64,000 nucleotides of DNA from Acidaminobacter sp964416305 (GTDB taxonomy: Bacteria > Bacillota > Clostridia > Peptostreptococcales > Acidaminobacteraceae): contig CAYQDM010000001.1 in NCBI GenBank assembly GCA_964416305.1, positions 62,001 to 126,000 on the forward strand, given 5' to 3'. Below are positions 15,480 to 24,299 of this stretch, in pieces. The notes beneath the pieces are model-generated. The model worked only from the letters and a program-made list of their open reading frames with translations. It did not search any database and had not been told where the DNA came from. Position 1 is the first letter of the stretch, and every line of letters begins with the position of its first letter. Made by a program: the position numbers and the translations under genes.

Positions 15480-18362
15480 TCAGTTTGAATTCAGCTCTGC
15501 ACCGCCTGAAGAAGCGGTTCCAACATTCAAAGGTCCAATGTTGAGATACTCGCCTATAATTTCTCTGGCGATTGGTCCTGCATAACCACCATGTCCGCCC
15601 TGCGGCACCATGACGACGACAGCAATTTTGGGATCGTCATAAGGGGCGAAAGACACAAACCAGGCAAAGTTGTCATAATCCTGGCGGAACTCATTGATTT
15701 TCGCATCTGTAAGCCCACGTGAACTCAGAGCTTTAATTGCTGCACGCATAGCACTGGCCTCAGTCAGATATCCCTGACTGATCAGGTTGCTGAGTTTGCT
15801 CTCAAGCCCAGGCGCATCCTCTTTTGAAGCACCTGTAATCTGTTTTCTGAGCTGAGCGACTTCTTCGTTTCGCTCCGACAAAATGGAGGCTGTTTTCTCG
15901 TCCACTCTGGACTGAGATAAAGCTGAATCAATCCTCTTGAGATAGGTTTTGAAATAAGCGACTTCGTCAACCGGCGGGATTTTACCCTGGTTTTGCGCCG
16001 TTCCGGTCTTGGCTCCAACGCCAACAGGGAAACCTCTGAAAATTGATTTGGCTGTCCCGTTTTCACCCTGAGTGACTTTCAGCATTGCCATTCTGAGATA
16101 TTCAAAGGTCTTTGGATTGTTCAGGGCAATGCGCTCTACCTCTGAATTTTTATCAACCGTCTCGTCCCCAACACTTTGGACCAGAGACAATTCGTAAGGA
16201 TAGCCATCATTGGCAATGATCATGATATACCTTGCCAGCTGAGCAACTGTGTACTTGTGGTCGCCCTGGCCAATAGAAAGGTTGAAGGTGTCACCTTGGT
16301 GCCACTTCATCTGATTGAAATAATCGAACTTGACAATGTCTGCAAGGCGGTCAGGGGACCCCAGACTGCCATCAACGCCCATTTCCTTCAATCTGGTGAT
16401 AATGGTGCCACGTCCCGGGTTCTCCTGGGACCATCCAATAATTGTCGTCAAAACGTCCTCAACTTTTTCCTCCGTATTGATCAGAGAAGCAGGAAAATAC
16501 TCCGGCAGCAGCATCCTCAGCCTTGATTTCAGAGTTCGTTCCAGACTGATTCTCTTTTGTTCCGGGTTTGGTATCCCATAGCTGACCTCTTCAATTTCCA
16601 AACCGGTCTTGTCATCAAAACCGAGCAGTTTGGACTTCTCGAGAAAATCCGAGGTCGACATTGTGTAATTCAAAGGCCTTTGATTTCTGTGGTCATAAGC
16701 ACTGGATATATTATAGAAGTAATAGTTGCAGGAGGTTTCGAGACCTCTGAAGAAGTCCGTCAAGCCGTGCTTCCCTCGATACCCGTTCCAATACCAACAG
16801 CCGAAACTAGTCCCGCCAATTTCAATATATCCGTCGCTGTAAAGCTTCTGATAGGGGTTCAGACCATATTCAATGGCGGCAAAGCCGGTCGACATCTTAT
16901 AGACGGATCCAGGCTGAACTCCCGTCATGGTCGCAATATTAAAAAGAGGTCTCGGTGAGAGCGGGTCATTTGGATTTTCGGGAGAGAGTTGGTCCCAGTC
17001 GTCGTAGGTGATTCCGGTTGAAAAGAGATTGAGGTCATAATCCGGATAACTCGCCATGGCAAGAACCTCGCCGTTCGTCACATCCACAGCTATGGCAGCC
17101 CCTGTCTTGGCATTTGGAAATGCCTCGCTGTAATTATAATTGCCATATTGACTGGTAAATGTACCCCCTATTTTGATTTGATCAATTCCATGTTTTAAAG
17201 CACCTTCAAGGACTTGCTGAAGTTCAATGTCTGTCGACAGGCGAATATCCTTTCCGGCACTTGAATTTTCTACATTTAAACCATAATAGCCGTCATCCAG
17301 TTCACGCACCATTTTACCCAGAGCATCCACTTCAATGTATCTGTAACCGTTCTGACCATGAAGGTCAAGCTCATACCTGCCCTCGATGCCAACTTTTCCA
17401 ATCAATTGATTTTTGTCATAGGCATTTTCGCTGACATATTTTGAGATCTCAGCTTCACTTGAGATTTTCCCAATGTAACCCAAGATATGGGCTGCGACAT
17501 TCTTGTATGGATACGAGCGGATCGGTTCGACACCGACGTTCACACCTGGAAGGTCCATGGCCCGCTCACTGATTTGAATAGCTGAAGCTTTGGATATATT
17601 GGATGCGATCTTAATAGGTTCATATTTCAGATAGCCTTTTTCCTTAAGTGCGTGACTGACGATCAGGATCTTGTAAGCTTCTTCATCACTGTATGATTCC
17701 TCGATGCCGAATTCCCTGCGCGCCCTTATGAGCTTAAACGCATCTTCTGCAGTGACTTCTTGCTCAAGGCCGTACATCTTCATAAAATTCTCTTTTTCAA
17801 TTTCATTCCAAAATTTCATCTTGCTGATGGAGATTGGAAGGATAATGCCCTTTTGGATCATGATAGAGTAAGCTTCTTGATCATTGAGCGTCTCCGAGAT
17901 CTGTTCTTTGACCCTGTAGTCATCCAAAACCGCTTTTGCGGTAAAATAGTCTGGATAACCATGATCCAGCAGCCACTTGACTCTGTCATCATCATATCGA
18001 AAAGTGTAGTTGCCCTGTTCAATTCGAATAGGAAACTCCAGATGGCTCTCCCCCCTGGAATCCAGCATAGTCATCAAGTCGACGCTGACGCGATTCAACT
18101 CTGTCTTTTCAAGGCTGCTCGCCATGATGTCCAGGGTAAAGGCAGGCACGTTGCCTGCCAGCAAGACCCCGTTTCTGTCATAGATCTCTCCCCGTTTGGC
18201 ATAGACAGGGATTTTCTTTAGCCGATTGTTGACCGACTTCTCAAGATAACTGTCCCCTTCAACGATTGTAATGGTCGCCAACCTAAAGATCATCAGCCCA
18301 AAGACGATCAGAAAGAAGAGTCCTATGTGATTTTTTCTGTCTGCCAGACGTTTGTTCATCAT
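15480..18362 (-). CDS. mrdA: Penicillin-binding protein 2, elongation transpeptidase (extended form)
   Basis: 960 residues, much longer than the roughly 600-700 of typical PBP2. One membrane helix at 13-32 anchors a dimerisation domain and a transpeptidase domain. The active-site motifs are S486-V-Y-K489, S544-C-N546 and K785-T-G787. Extra material lies at about 605-687, and a charged, helical stretch of about 105 residues (791-897) stands between KTGTAQ and FAWFVSFAPYDDPKIAV. The N-terminal pedestal (100-250) is also enlarged. It crosslinks peptidoglycan with RodA in the MreBCD system. ATG at 18362 follows AAGGAG. Confidence 0.95.
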   Translation of the reverse strand: MMNKRLADRKNHIGLFFLIVFGLMIFRLATITIVEGDSYLEKSVNNRLKKIPVYAKRGEIYDRNGVLLAGNVPAFTLDIMASSLEKTELNRVSVDLMTMLDSRGESHLEFPIRIEQGNYTFRYDDDRVKWLLDHGYPDYFTAKAVLDDYRVKEQISETLNDQEAYSIMIQKGIILPISISKMKFWNEIEKENFMKMYGLEQEVTAEDAFKLIRARREFGIEESYSDEEAYKILIVSHALKEKGYLKYEPIKIASNISKASAIQISERAMDLPGVNVGVEPIRSYPYKNVAAHILGYIGKISSEAEISKYVSENAYDKNQLIGKVGIEGRYELDLHGQNGYRYIEVDALGKMVRELDDGYYGLNVENSSAGKDIRLSTDIELQQVLEGALKHGIDQIKIGGTFTSQYGNYNYSEAFPNAKTGAAIAVDVTNGEVLAMASYPDYDLNLFSTGITYDDWDQLSPENPNDPLSPRPLFNIATMTGVQPGSVYKMSTGFAAIEYGLNPYQKLYSDGYIEIGGTSFGCWYWNGYRGKHGLTDFFRGLETSCNYYFYNISSAYDHRNQRPLNYTMSTSDFLEKSKLLGFDDKTGLEIEEVSYGIPNPEQKRISLERTLKSRLRMLLPEYFPASLINTEEKVEDVLTTIIGWSQENPGRGTIITRLKEMGVDGSLGSPDRLADIVKFDYFNQMKWHQGDTFNLSIGQGDHKYTVAQLARYIMIIANDGYPYELSLVQSVGDETVDKNSEVERIALNNPKTFEYLRMAMLKVTQGENGTAKSIFRGFPVGVGAKTGTAQNQGKIPPVDEVAYFKTYLKRIDSALSQSRVDEKTASILSERNEEVAQLRKQITGASKEDAPGLESKLSNLISQGYLTEASAMRAAIKALSSRGLTDAKINEFRQDYDNFAWFVSFAPYDDPKIAVVVMVPQGGHGGYAGPIAREIIGEYLNIGPLNVGTASSGGAELNSN

Positions 18363-18372
18363 GTAAAGCTCC

Positions 18373-18858
18373 TTATCTCAGTTCGTAGCCAAACCATCGG
18401 CGAATAACGTATTTGTACAGCATGAGGCCTATCAGAGCATTAAGAACCGATTCTACCGCTATGACGGCAAATATTTTGCCCACCAGGATTGGCAAATTGA
18501 AAAAATAGGCGTGTGCCAAAAAAAGCACATGATAAACCACGGTTCCCAGTACGATCAACATAAGCGGCGTCAGGGAATTGTCCTTGAACAGCGCCTCGTC
18601 GAAGAGATCGATCAGAATCGCAATGGTACAGAATATAAAGATATTGACGCCGACTGCATGGGCGTACAAAACATCGAGAAAGAGACCTGACAAAGCGGCA
18701 GCGACCAAACCGGCACGGTTGCCAAAAAGGAGGGCAACCATGACCACATAGATCAGAGGCAGATTTGCCGTCACGCCATAAAACCTGAAGTTGAGGATAA
18801 AAGTCGTTTGAATCAGATAAACCAGGAGCGAGGACAGGACCAGCCAAAAAGCCTTCAT
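18373..18858 (-). CDS. mreD: Rod shape-determining protein MreD
   Basis: 161 residues, strongly hydrophobic, with five or so membrane segments, matching MreD in size and position between mreC and mrdA. Residues such as ANLPLIYVVMVALLFGNRAGL and GLFLDVLYAHAVG fit the family. It is part of the elongasome scaffold. The ATG overlaps the mreC stop by four bases (ATGA). Confidence 0.92.
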   Translation of the reverse strand: MKAFWLVLSSLLVYLIQTTFILNFRFYGVTANLPLIYVVMVALLFGNRAGLVAAALSGLFLDVLYAHAVGVNIFIFCTIAILIDLFDEALFKDNSLTPLMLIVLGTVVYHVLFLAHAYFFNLPILVGKIFAVIAVESVLNALIGLMLYKYVIRRWFGYELR

Positions 18859-19715
18859 TCGCTCTCAGCCCCCGAATCAACAGATGCAGACGGAATCACC
18901 ATTACTTTTTTAACAGATTGAAAGTCAACAAAGGGTTCGACGACAACTTCAGGCAAGAGGGCGTCCCGGTTGTCAATCAGCTCTTTTATTTCTCCAATGA
19001 CGATCCCTTTTGGGAAGATCCCCAGACCGGAGGTGACCAATAAGTCTCCCGGCGACATTTTCGCTGTTGGATCAAAAATCTGTCCTCTCAGGATGTGGTC
19101 TGCGCTCCCAATTATCTGACCGTCATAGGGCGCTATGATGCCCACTGAGGAAAAGCTGATCGTGCTTCTTTTGTCAATCAGAGTGACGACTTTGGCCCAG
19201 TTTGTTCCGACGTCGTAAACCATGCCCACCAGACCGCTCCCATTGATCACGGCACTGTTTTTAGTGACGCCGTCTTCAGAACCTGCGTCAATGACAAAAT
19301 TTTCGTACCAGTTGCCCGGATCCTTTGATAAAACTGAGGCGGATACAAAGTTCTGTATAGACTCCGTCTCAACGTATTTCAAGGCGTCTTTCAGCTCTCT
19401 CAGCTCGATCAACTCTCTCTGGTCCAGTGTTAAAGAGACAACTTGTGCCCGAAGCGATTCGACCTCTTCTTTCAAAGCTTCATTTTCACGCGCATTCTCG
19501 TAGAGTTCAGCGATTGGCTCTATACGTTCACCAATAGACTGATTAATGCCATAAAAAAACTTCTGAATAGGATAAATTACCTCTGCCACCATATTCTCGA
19601 CCACTGAGACGCTTGAACGCCCGCCGGCAGATATGCCCATAAAGGTCAGGAGCAGAATGGAGACCGCTATGATAATTATTTTCTTCCATTTTGGATATGC
19701 ATGCATCCGAGTCAC
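18855..19715 (-). CDS. mreC: Rod shape-determining protein MreC
   Basis: 286 residues: a short cytoplasmic tail, one membrane helix at about 12-30, a coiled coil at about 65-105 (ELYENARENEALKEEVESLR) and two beta-barrel-like domains (DAGSEDGVTKNSAVINGSGLVG split, then DLLVTSGLGIFPKGIVIGEI). MreC links MreB to PBP2. The start is GTG at 19715, 4 bp after the mreB stop, or ATG nine bases later; neither has a clear ribosome site, suggesting coupling to mreB. Confidence 0.93.
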   Translation of the reverse strand: MTRMHAYPKWKKIIIIAVSILLLTFMGISAGGRSSVSVVENMVAEVIYPIQKFFYGINQSIGERIEPIAELYENARENEALKEEVESLRAQVVSLTLDQRELIELRELKDALKYVETESIQNFVSASVLSKDPGNWYENFVIDAGSEDGVTKNSAVINGSGLVGMVYDVGTNWAKVVTLIDKRSTISFSSVGIIAPYDGQIIGSADHILRGQIFDPTAKMSPGDLLVTSGLGIFPKGIVIGEIKELIDNRDALLPEVVVEPFVDFQSVKKVMVIPSASVDSGAESE

Positions 19716-19719
19716 CCAT

Positions 19720-20754
19720 TCAACGATATTTCTTTGCGTTTACCATGATAGATTTCAATTCGTCAAAATGATCCAGAGCCATGCCTGTACCTTTGGCAAC
19801 GCAGTCGAGGGGTTCTTCAGCGATATGGACCGGCATCCCTGTTTCGCGTCTGATTCTCTGTGCCATGCCTTTGAGGAGCGCCCCGCCTCCGGTGACCATG
19901 ATGCCTTGAAGCATTATGTCTGATGACAGTTCAGGCGGTGTTTTCTCAAGTGTTGACTTCACGGCGTCCATTATAGCGTTCGCAGGTTCCCTGAGGGCTT
20001 CTCTGATTTCAGCGCCTTTGACAAAAATACTGCGCGGCAGGCCGGTCATCAGGTTTCTGCCCGTCACTTCAAAGACTGCCTCTTCATCCACCGGCTCGAC
20101 CGACCCAATGGCCACCTTGATTTCTTCAGCGGTTCTTTCACCAATCATAAGCGAATAATGCTTTCTGATGTATTGGGCAATCGCTTCGTCCATAGCATCG
20201 CCAGCGACTCTGATGGATCTGCTGGTGACAATTCCGCCCAGGGAAATGACCGCAATTTCCGTAGTTCCGCCGCCAATATCCACGACCAGGCTTCCCGTCG
20301 CCTCTGAAACAGGCATTCCGGCGCCAATCGCAGCCGCCATGGGTTCCTCAATAATCAATGCGTCTTTTGCGCCTGCTGCAAGTGCTGCTTCAATGACCGC
20401 GCGTTTTTCGACTTCAGTCACATCACAAGGCACCCCTATGATTATACGCGGCGCAGCCAACATGGACTTATTGGGATAAGCCTGCTGAATGAAGTAACGG
20501 ATCATTTTTTGAGTGACTTCAAAATCAGCGATAACACCGTCTCTCAATGGCCGAATAGCCACAATTCTCCCTGGAGTACGTCCGATCATCTGTTTCGCTT
20601 CAAGGCCAACGCTCAAAACTTCACCGGTGTCCAAATGAATAGCCACAACAGAGGGCTCTCTGAGGACAATCCCCTTACCCTTCACATAAACCAGAGTATT
20701 GGCAGTACCTAAATCGATTCCAATATCTTTTGTCATAAAACCAAACCACTTCAT
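19720..20754 (-). CDS. mreB: Actin-like rod-shape protein MreB
   Basis: 344 residues of the actin fold. The phosphate-1 motif is DIGIDLGTANTLVYVKG, the phosphate-2 motif VVDIGGGTTEIAVISLGG and the adenosine motif ITGGGALLKGM-like text (MVTGGGALLKGM). MreB forms membrane filaments that guide lateral wall synthesis. The ATG at 20754 has GGAGG only at an unusually long distance (about 17 bp), and MTKDIG six codons later is a possible alternative start. First of mreB-mreC-mreD-mrdA. Confidence 0.96.
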   Translation of the reverse strand: MKWFGFMTKDIGIDLGTANTLVYVKGKGIVLREPSVVAIHLDTGEVLSVGLEAKQMIGRTPGRIVAIRPLRDGVIADFEVTQKMIRYFIQQAYPNKSMLAAPRIIIGVPCDVTEVEKRAVIEAALAAGAKDALIIEEPMAAAIGAGMPVSEATGSLVVDIGGGTTEIAVISLGGIVTSRSIRVAGDAMDEAIAQYIRKHYSLMIGERTAEEIKVAIGSVEPVDEEAVFEVTGRNLMTGLPRSIFVKGAEIREALREPANAIMDAVKSTLEKTPPELSSDIMLQGIMVTGGGALLKGMAQRIRRETGMPVHIAEEPLDCVAKGTGMALDHFDELKSIMVNAKKYR

Positions 20755-20904
20755 AATCTTTGAATCCGGGTACCTCCGCCTGGATTACGGTACTAGTCTT
20801 CCCGGATCTTCCTCCTGTCTGTTAGTTAATTTTGGCGTCTGTATGATGTTTTTAACGCCATTATGTTTTTAGTATCCTAAATCTGATGTGGTTTTTTCCA
20901 GATG

Positions 20905-21594
20905 CTACATCAGATCATGCTCTTTAAAACTAAAATAGTTCAAATCGCCTATGACGATGTGATCCAATACTTGGATGCCCATAAGTTGTCCTGCCTCGAC
21001 CAGACGTTCTGTAACCCGTTTGTCCTCGGTGCTTGGCTCCGGATGACCGCTGGGATGATTGTGAATCAAAACGACGGCATTGGCGCTTTTTCTGACCGCA
21101 GGTTGGAATACCTCCCTGGGATGAACAATTGAAGCGTTCAGACTGCCTATGGAGATGTCTTCAACGGAGACTATTTGATTCTTAGTGTCCAACAGAACCA
21201 CTTTAAAGACTTCTTTAGTCAGATGACGCATTTCTACCATCATTTTCTCAGCGATTTCAGCAGGACCTGCAATTTTGACTTTGGCAGCCATCTTCTCAGA
21301 ATAAATTCTCTTTCCCAGTTCAACCGCAGCCATAATCTGGCCAGCCTTCGACATGCCTATGCCGCGCAAACTGCATAGTTCTTCAAAATTGGCACCTGCG
21401 AGATGGCTGAGTCCTTTTGGATCCAAGGACAGAATTCGCTGTGCGAGTGTCAGTGCGGACTCCTGACTGCTGCCGCTCCCTATGACTGCCGCGATCAACT
21501 CTGCATTCGATAGGGATGATGTTCCTGATTTGATCATTTTTTCTCTTGGACGTTCACCTTCGGGCATCGATTTCATGGTAATCTTCATAACCAT
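20905..21594 (-). CDS. radC: RadC/YicR family JAB1 metalloprotein
   Basis: About 229 residues. A helix-hairpin-helix segment (FEELCSLRGIGMSKAGQIMAA split) precedes the JAMM metal site HNHPSGHPEPSTED. The family is widespread beside mreB; despite the name a repair role is not supported, and the true function is unclear. The ATG at 21594 is preferred for its GAGAGGAG; an upstream TTG would add seven residues. It lies 24 bp after maf. Confidence 0.92.
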   Translation of the reverse strand: MVMKITMKSMPEGERPREKMIKSGTSSLSNAELIAAVIGSGSSQESALTLAQRILSLDPKGLSHLAGANFEELCSLRGIGMSKAGQIMAAVELGKRIYSEKMAAKVKIAGPAEIAEKMMVEMRHLTKEVFKVVLLDTKNQIVSVEDISIGSLNASIVHPREVFQPAVRKSANAVVLIHNHPSGHPEPSTEDKRVTERLVEAGQLMGIQVLDHIVIGDLNYFSFKEHDLM

Positions 21595-21618
21595 GCAGAC
21601 CGGCTCCTCTCCCAAAAT

Positions 21619-22194
21619 TTAGAGAGAATGCTGTTCGAGAAGCTGCCCCAATAGATAAACTGGCAAACCAACAACCGTGAAAAAATCTCCATGTATGGCC
21701 TTGACCAGTGTGGAACCTAATCCTTGAATGGCGTAGGCACCGGCTTTTCCGAAGACTTCGCCCGAATGGACATAGGACCATGCCTTACTGGCACTGTATG
21801 GTCCCATTTCAACCTCTGTCACCGAATAATCGACAATTTTAAAGCCCAGTTCCGGACAAATCAGACTTAGGCCGGTGAAGGCCTGATGGGTTCTCCCACT
21901 GAGCAGCATTAGCATCTTATGTGCTTCTGCCTCATTTTCAGGTTTTCCGAGCTTCTTCCCGTCAAGGCAGACAATTGTGTCTGATCCAATGATCACATAC
22001 TCTTGCCACTTTGGATCTTTCGCTGCTTTCCAAGCCTTTTCAAAGGACAGTGCCATAACGATTTCTTCCGGTGTCTCAAAGTCACCCATGGGTTCAGCAA
22101 GCGCCACACCTTCACAGGTCACTTCTCTGCCAAGCAGGCCAATCAATTCCTGTCTTCTTGGTGATTCTGATGCCAGCAATAATCTTCTCATCAT
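21619..22194 (-). CDS. maf: Maf/YhdE nucleoside triphosphate pyrophosphatase
   Basis: 191 residues. Maf proteins hydrolyse dTTP/UTP or modified nucleotides to monophosphates. Hallmarks are LLLASESPRRQELI at the start, IIGSDTIVCLDGKKLGKP in the middle, and FGKAGAYAIQGLGSTLV near the C-terminus. Its ATG overlaps the upstream DUF4321 stop as TAATG. The maf-radC-mreBCD-minCDE order is classic. Confidence 0.94.
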   Translation of the reverse strand: MMRRLLLASESPRRQELIGLLGREVTCEGVALAEPMGDFETPEEIVMALSFEKAWKAAKDPKWQEYVIIGSDTIVCLDGKKLGKPENEAEAHKMLMLLSGRTHQAFTGLSLICPELGFKIVDYSVTEVEMGPYSASKAWSYVHSGEVFGKAGAYAIQGLGSTLVKAIHGDFFTVVGLPVYLLGQLLEQHSL

Positions 22195-22433
22195 TAAAAC
22201 CTCTTGAATAAAAACATTGCCAACAGCAGTCCCAGAATTCCCGCAACATTAAGTTGAAGCGTCAAACCCATAGTCCATTTCAATATTGCCAAATCCACCG
22301 TAAAGGGTTCAAAGCCAATAGACCTGCCGTAGGAAAGAACAGGTATGCTTCTGCCAAATAAGTCTCCGATCAGCCCGCCCGCTATGACGCCTACGAGTAT
22401 AAAGATCAGGAGCAGGGGTGTATTTTTTTTCAA
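22194..22433 (-). CDS. DUF4321 small membrane protein
   Basis: 79 residues with two hydrophobic helices (residues 6-27 and about 50-78) and no catalytic motif. It matches the DUF4321 family in size and in its place before maf in many Clostridia; function unknown. The TTG at 22433 is chosen because GGAGGGAG stands just upstream and LKKNTPLL aligns with the usual start; an ATG at 22451 is an alternative. Confidence 0.8.
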   Translation of the reverse strand: MKKNTPLLLIFILVGVIAGGLIGDLFGRSIPVLSYGRSIGFEPFTVDLAILKWTMGLTLQLNVAGILGLLLAMFLFKRF

Positions 22434-22530
22434 GGTAACTCCCTCCGACATTCTCTCAAATAAAGCTTATCATATTTTTACATATTTTACCATCTTTAAT
22501 GCATAGCACTGACCAATACGTGCTTTTTAC

Positions 22531-22559
22531 AGTTTAGCATTTAATCCACGGCCATTCAA
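22531..22559 (-). promoter_or_regulatory. Possible promoter for the DUF4321-maf-mre operon
   Basis: TTGAAT (22559-22554), 17 bp, TAAACT (22536-22531) on the minus strand, about 100 bp ahead of DUF4321. Match to consensus is moderate. Confidence 0.4.
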
Positions 22560-22581
22560 GGCGCAGGAGGTGACAAATAAT

Positions 22582-22620
22582 ATGACCCTTTGCTCAGTTC
22601 TCAGGAAACTATTGAAATAG
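22582..22620 (+). CDS. Possible 12-codon peptide ORF with perfect Shine-Dalgarno
   Basis: On the plus strand, opposite to all neighbours, AGGAGGTGA is followed eight bases later by ATG and an ORF of 12 codons (MTLCSVLRKLLK) ending in TAG. The ribosome site is fully complementary to the 16S tail. No clear promoter was found and no family is recognised; it may be chance. Confidence 0.25.
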   Translation: MTLCSVLRKLLK

Positions 22621-22651
22621 CAGACCGGAGCGCAGAGTTTGAGCAGGCCGG

Positions 22652-22692
22652 CAAAAAAATAAAGCGCATAGAACAGGATTCTACACGCTTTA
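22652..22692 (-). terminator. Terminator of the rnf operon
   Basis: Just past the rnfB stop, AAAGCG plus TGTAGAA pairs (two G-T wobbles) with TTCTATG plus CGCTTT, followed by ATTTTTTT on the minus strand. Confidence 0.85.
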
Positions 22693-22704
22693 TCTATTAT
22701 GAAT

Positions 22705-23688
22705 TTATACCATTTTAATAGCGTCTTTAGGACATTTCTTTACACATTCGGCGCAGCCAATGCACTTTTCCGGATCCACAATGTGAACCGCTTTGAGTTC
22801 GCCTGAGATTGCTTCAGTCGGACATACCCGCTTACACAGCGTACACCCAATGCATTTTTCAGGTTCGATCAGAGCCTTCTTGCGCTGTGAGAGATCCCCG
22901 GAAATACACTTGGTTGGGCACTTCTCAACACAGATCATACAACTGGTACACTTGTCATAATCAATGGAAGCCAGATTATTCACAACATGGATTGCATCAA
23001 ACGGACAATTCTTTTCACAGATCCCGCAAGCGATGCATGAAACATCACAATTCTTTTTGACTTGTGGTCCCTTTTCCTTGTTGTTGCAATTAACAATAAC
23101 TTGCTGGCCATATGGCACATAAGTAATAACCGTCTTCGGACATGCTTCAATACACTTGCCGCAGGCAGTGCACTTTTCAGGATCTACAATGGCCAAGCCA
23201 TCGTTTGTGACATGAATGGCATCAAACGGACAAACCCTCTCACAAGTACCATAACCCAAGCAGCCAAAAACACAGGATTTGCCGCCGCCGGCCACCATTG
23301 CAGCAGCGCGGCAATCCGTAATACCCTCATATTTGAAGGTTGTTCTGCACTTATCATCTCCGCCTTTGCAGATCACATGAGCGACTTTTTTAACGCCGAC
23401 CTCAGCATTGACACCCATAATTTCAGCGAGAGCAGAAGCGCAATCTGCGCCACCGACGGGGCAGCCATTTACCGGGGCGTTGCCCGAAGCCACCGCGTTG
23501 GCAAACTGATCACAACCCGGAAATCCGCAGCCGCCGCAGTTCGCGCCAGGAAGCGCTTCCCGGATGAGGAGCGTCTTCGGGTCCACTTCAACAGCGAATT
23601 TTTGTGACGCAAAAGCGAGTGCTGCCCCGAAGGCAAGACCCATAACTCCTAATGTTGCGCCTGAAGTAATAATGTTGGTTACATTCAA
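22705..23688 (-). CDS. rnfB: Rnf complex subunit RnfB, polyferredoxin form
   Basis: 327 residues. An N-terminal membrane helix (residues 10-30) is followed by a CGGCGFPGC cluster domain and then six ferredoxin-type cysteine groups, e.g. CTACGKCIEACP, CIACGICEKNCP, CTSCMICVEKCP, CIGCTLCKRVCP and CIGCAECVKKCP. Proteobacterial RnfB/RsxB is under 200 residues with fewer clusters. RnfB is the likely entry point for electrons from reduced ferredoxin. It is the last gene of rnfCDGEAB and is followed by a terminator. Confidence 0.96.
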   Translation of the reverse strand: MNVTNIITSGATLGVMGLAFGAALAFASQKFAVEVDPKTLLIREALPGANCGGCGFPGCDQFANAVASGNAPVNGCPVGGADCASALAEIMGVNAEVGVKKVAHVICKGGDDKCRTTFKYEGITDCRAAAMVAGGGKSCVFGCLGYGTCERVCPFDAIHVTNDGLAIVDPEKCTACGKCIEACPKTVITYVPYGQQVIVNCNNKEKGPQVKKNCDVSCIACGICEKNCPFDAIHVVNNLASIDYDKCTSCMICVEKCPTKCISGDLSQRKKALIEPEKCIGCTLCKRVCPTEAISGELKAVHIVDPEKCIGCAECVKKCPKDAIKMV

Positions 23689-23704
23689 AGTCTACACCCC
23701 TTTT

Positions 23705-24286
23705 CTATACCAGTCCCGTGAAGCCCAGGAAAGCAATTGACATCAGACTTGCGGTGATCAGAGCGATCGGGAATCCTTTGAAAGGAAGCGGCACGTCTGC
23801 TATGACCTGCTTTTCACGAATACCGGCAAAGAGTACGATCGCCAGAGAGAAACCAAGCGCCGCACCAACGGAGTGAACAACCGTTTGTATCAGGTTCAGT
23901 TTGTATTGGATGTTGAGCAGTGCAAGACCCAGTACCGCGCAGTTCGTTGTAATCAATGGCAGAAAAACACCCAGCGCCTGGTAGAGGGTCGGGCTTGTCT
24001 TTTGAAGCACGATCTCTACGAACTGAACCAATGATGCAATGACGAGAATAAACGCGATGGTTTGGAGATACTCCAGATGTAATGGCACCAAGACGAAATA
24101 CTGAATGAAGTAAGTCATAATGCCAGCCAGGGTCATAACGAATGTAACGGCAAGACCCATGCCGATGGCCGTGTCAACTTGCTTTGAAACGCCAAGGAAC
24201 GGACAGATGCCCAAAAATCGGGACAAGACGAAGTTGTTGACAAGAATCGAGCTGACGAGAATGACAAACAAACTAGCGTTTTCCAT
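23705..24286 (-). CDS. rnfA: Rnf complex subunit RnfA
   Basis: 193 residues, six predicted membrane helices, homologous to NqrE. The opening FVILVSSILVNNFVLSRFLG contains the half-membrane cysteine/asparagine region, and CPFLGVSK follows; the mirrored NCAVLGLALL lies in the second half. RnfA and RnfE together hold a membrane iron-sulphur centre and help form the ion path. Located between rnfE and rnfB. Confidence 0.96.
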   Translation of the reverse strand: MENASLFVILVSSILVNNFVLSRFLGICPFLGVSKQVDTAIGMGLAVTFVMTLAGIMTYFIQYFVLVPLHLEYLQTIAFILVIASLVQFVEIVLQKTSPTLYQALGVFLPLITTNCAVLGLALLNIQYKLNLIQTVVHSVGAALGFSLAIVLFAGIREKQVIADVPLPFKGFPIALITASLMSIAFLGFTGLV

Positions 24287-24299
24287 GTCGTTTCACCTC

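Noticed and set aside
22561..22704. A riboswitch between rnfB and DUF4321
   Set aside because: Apart from the rnf terminator and the tiny ORF, no conserved riboswitch motif could be recognised.
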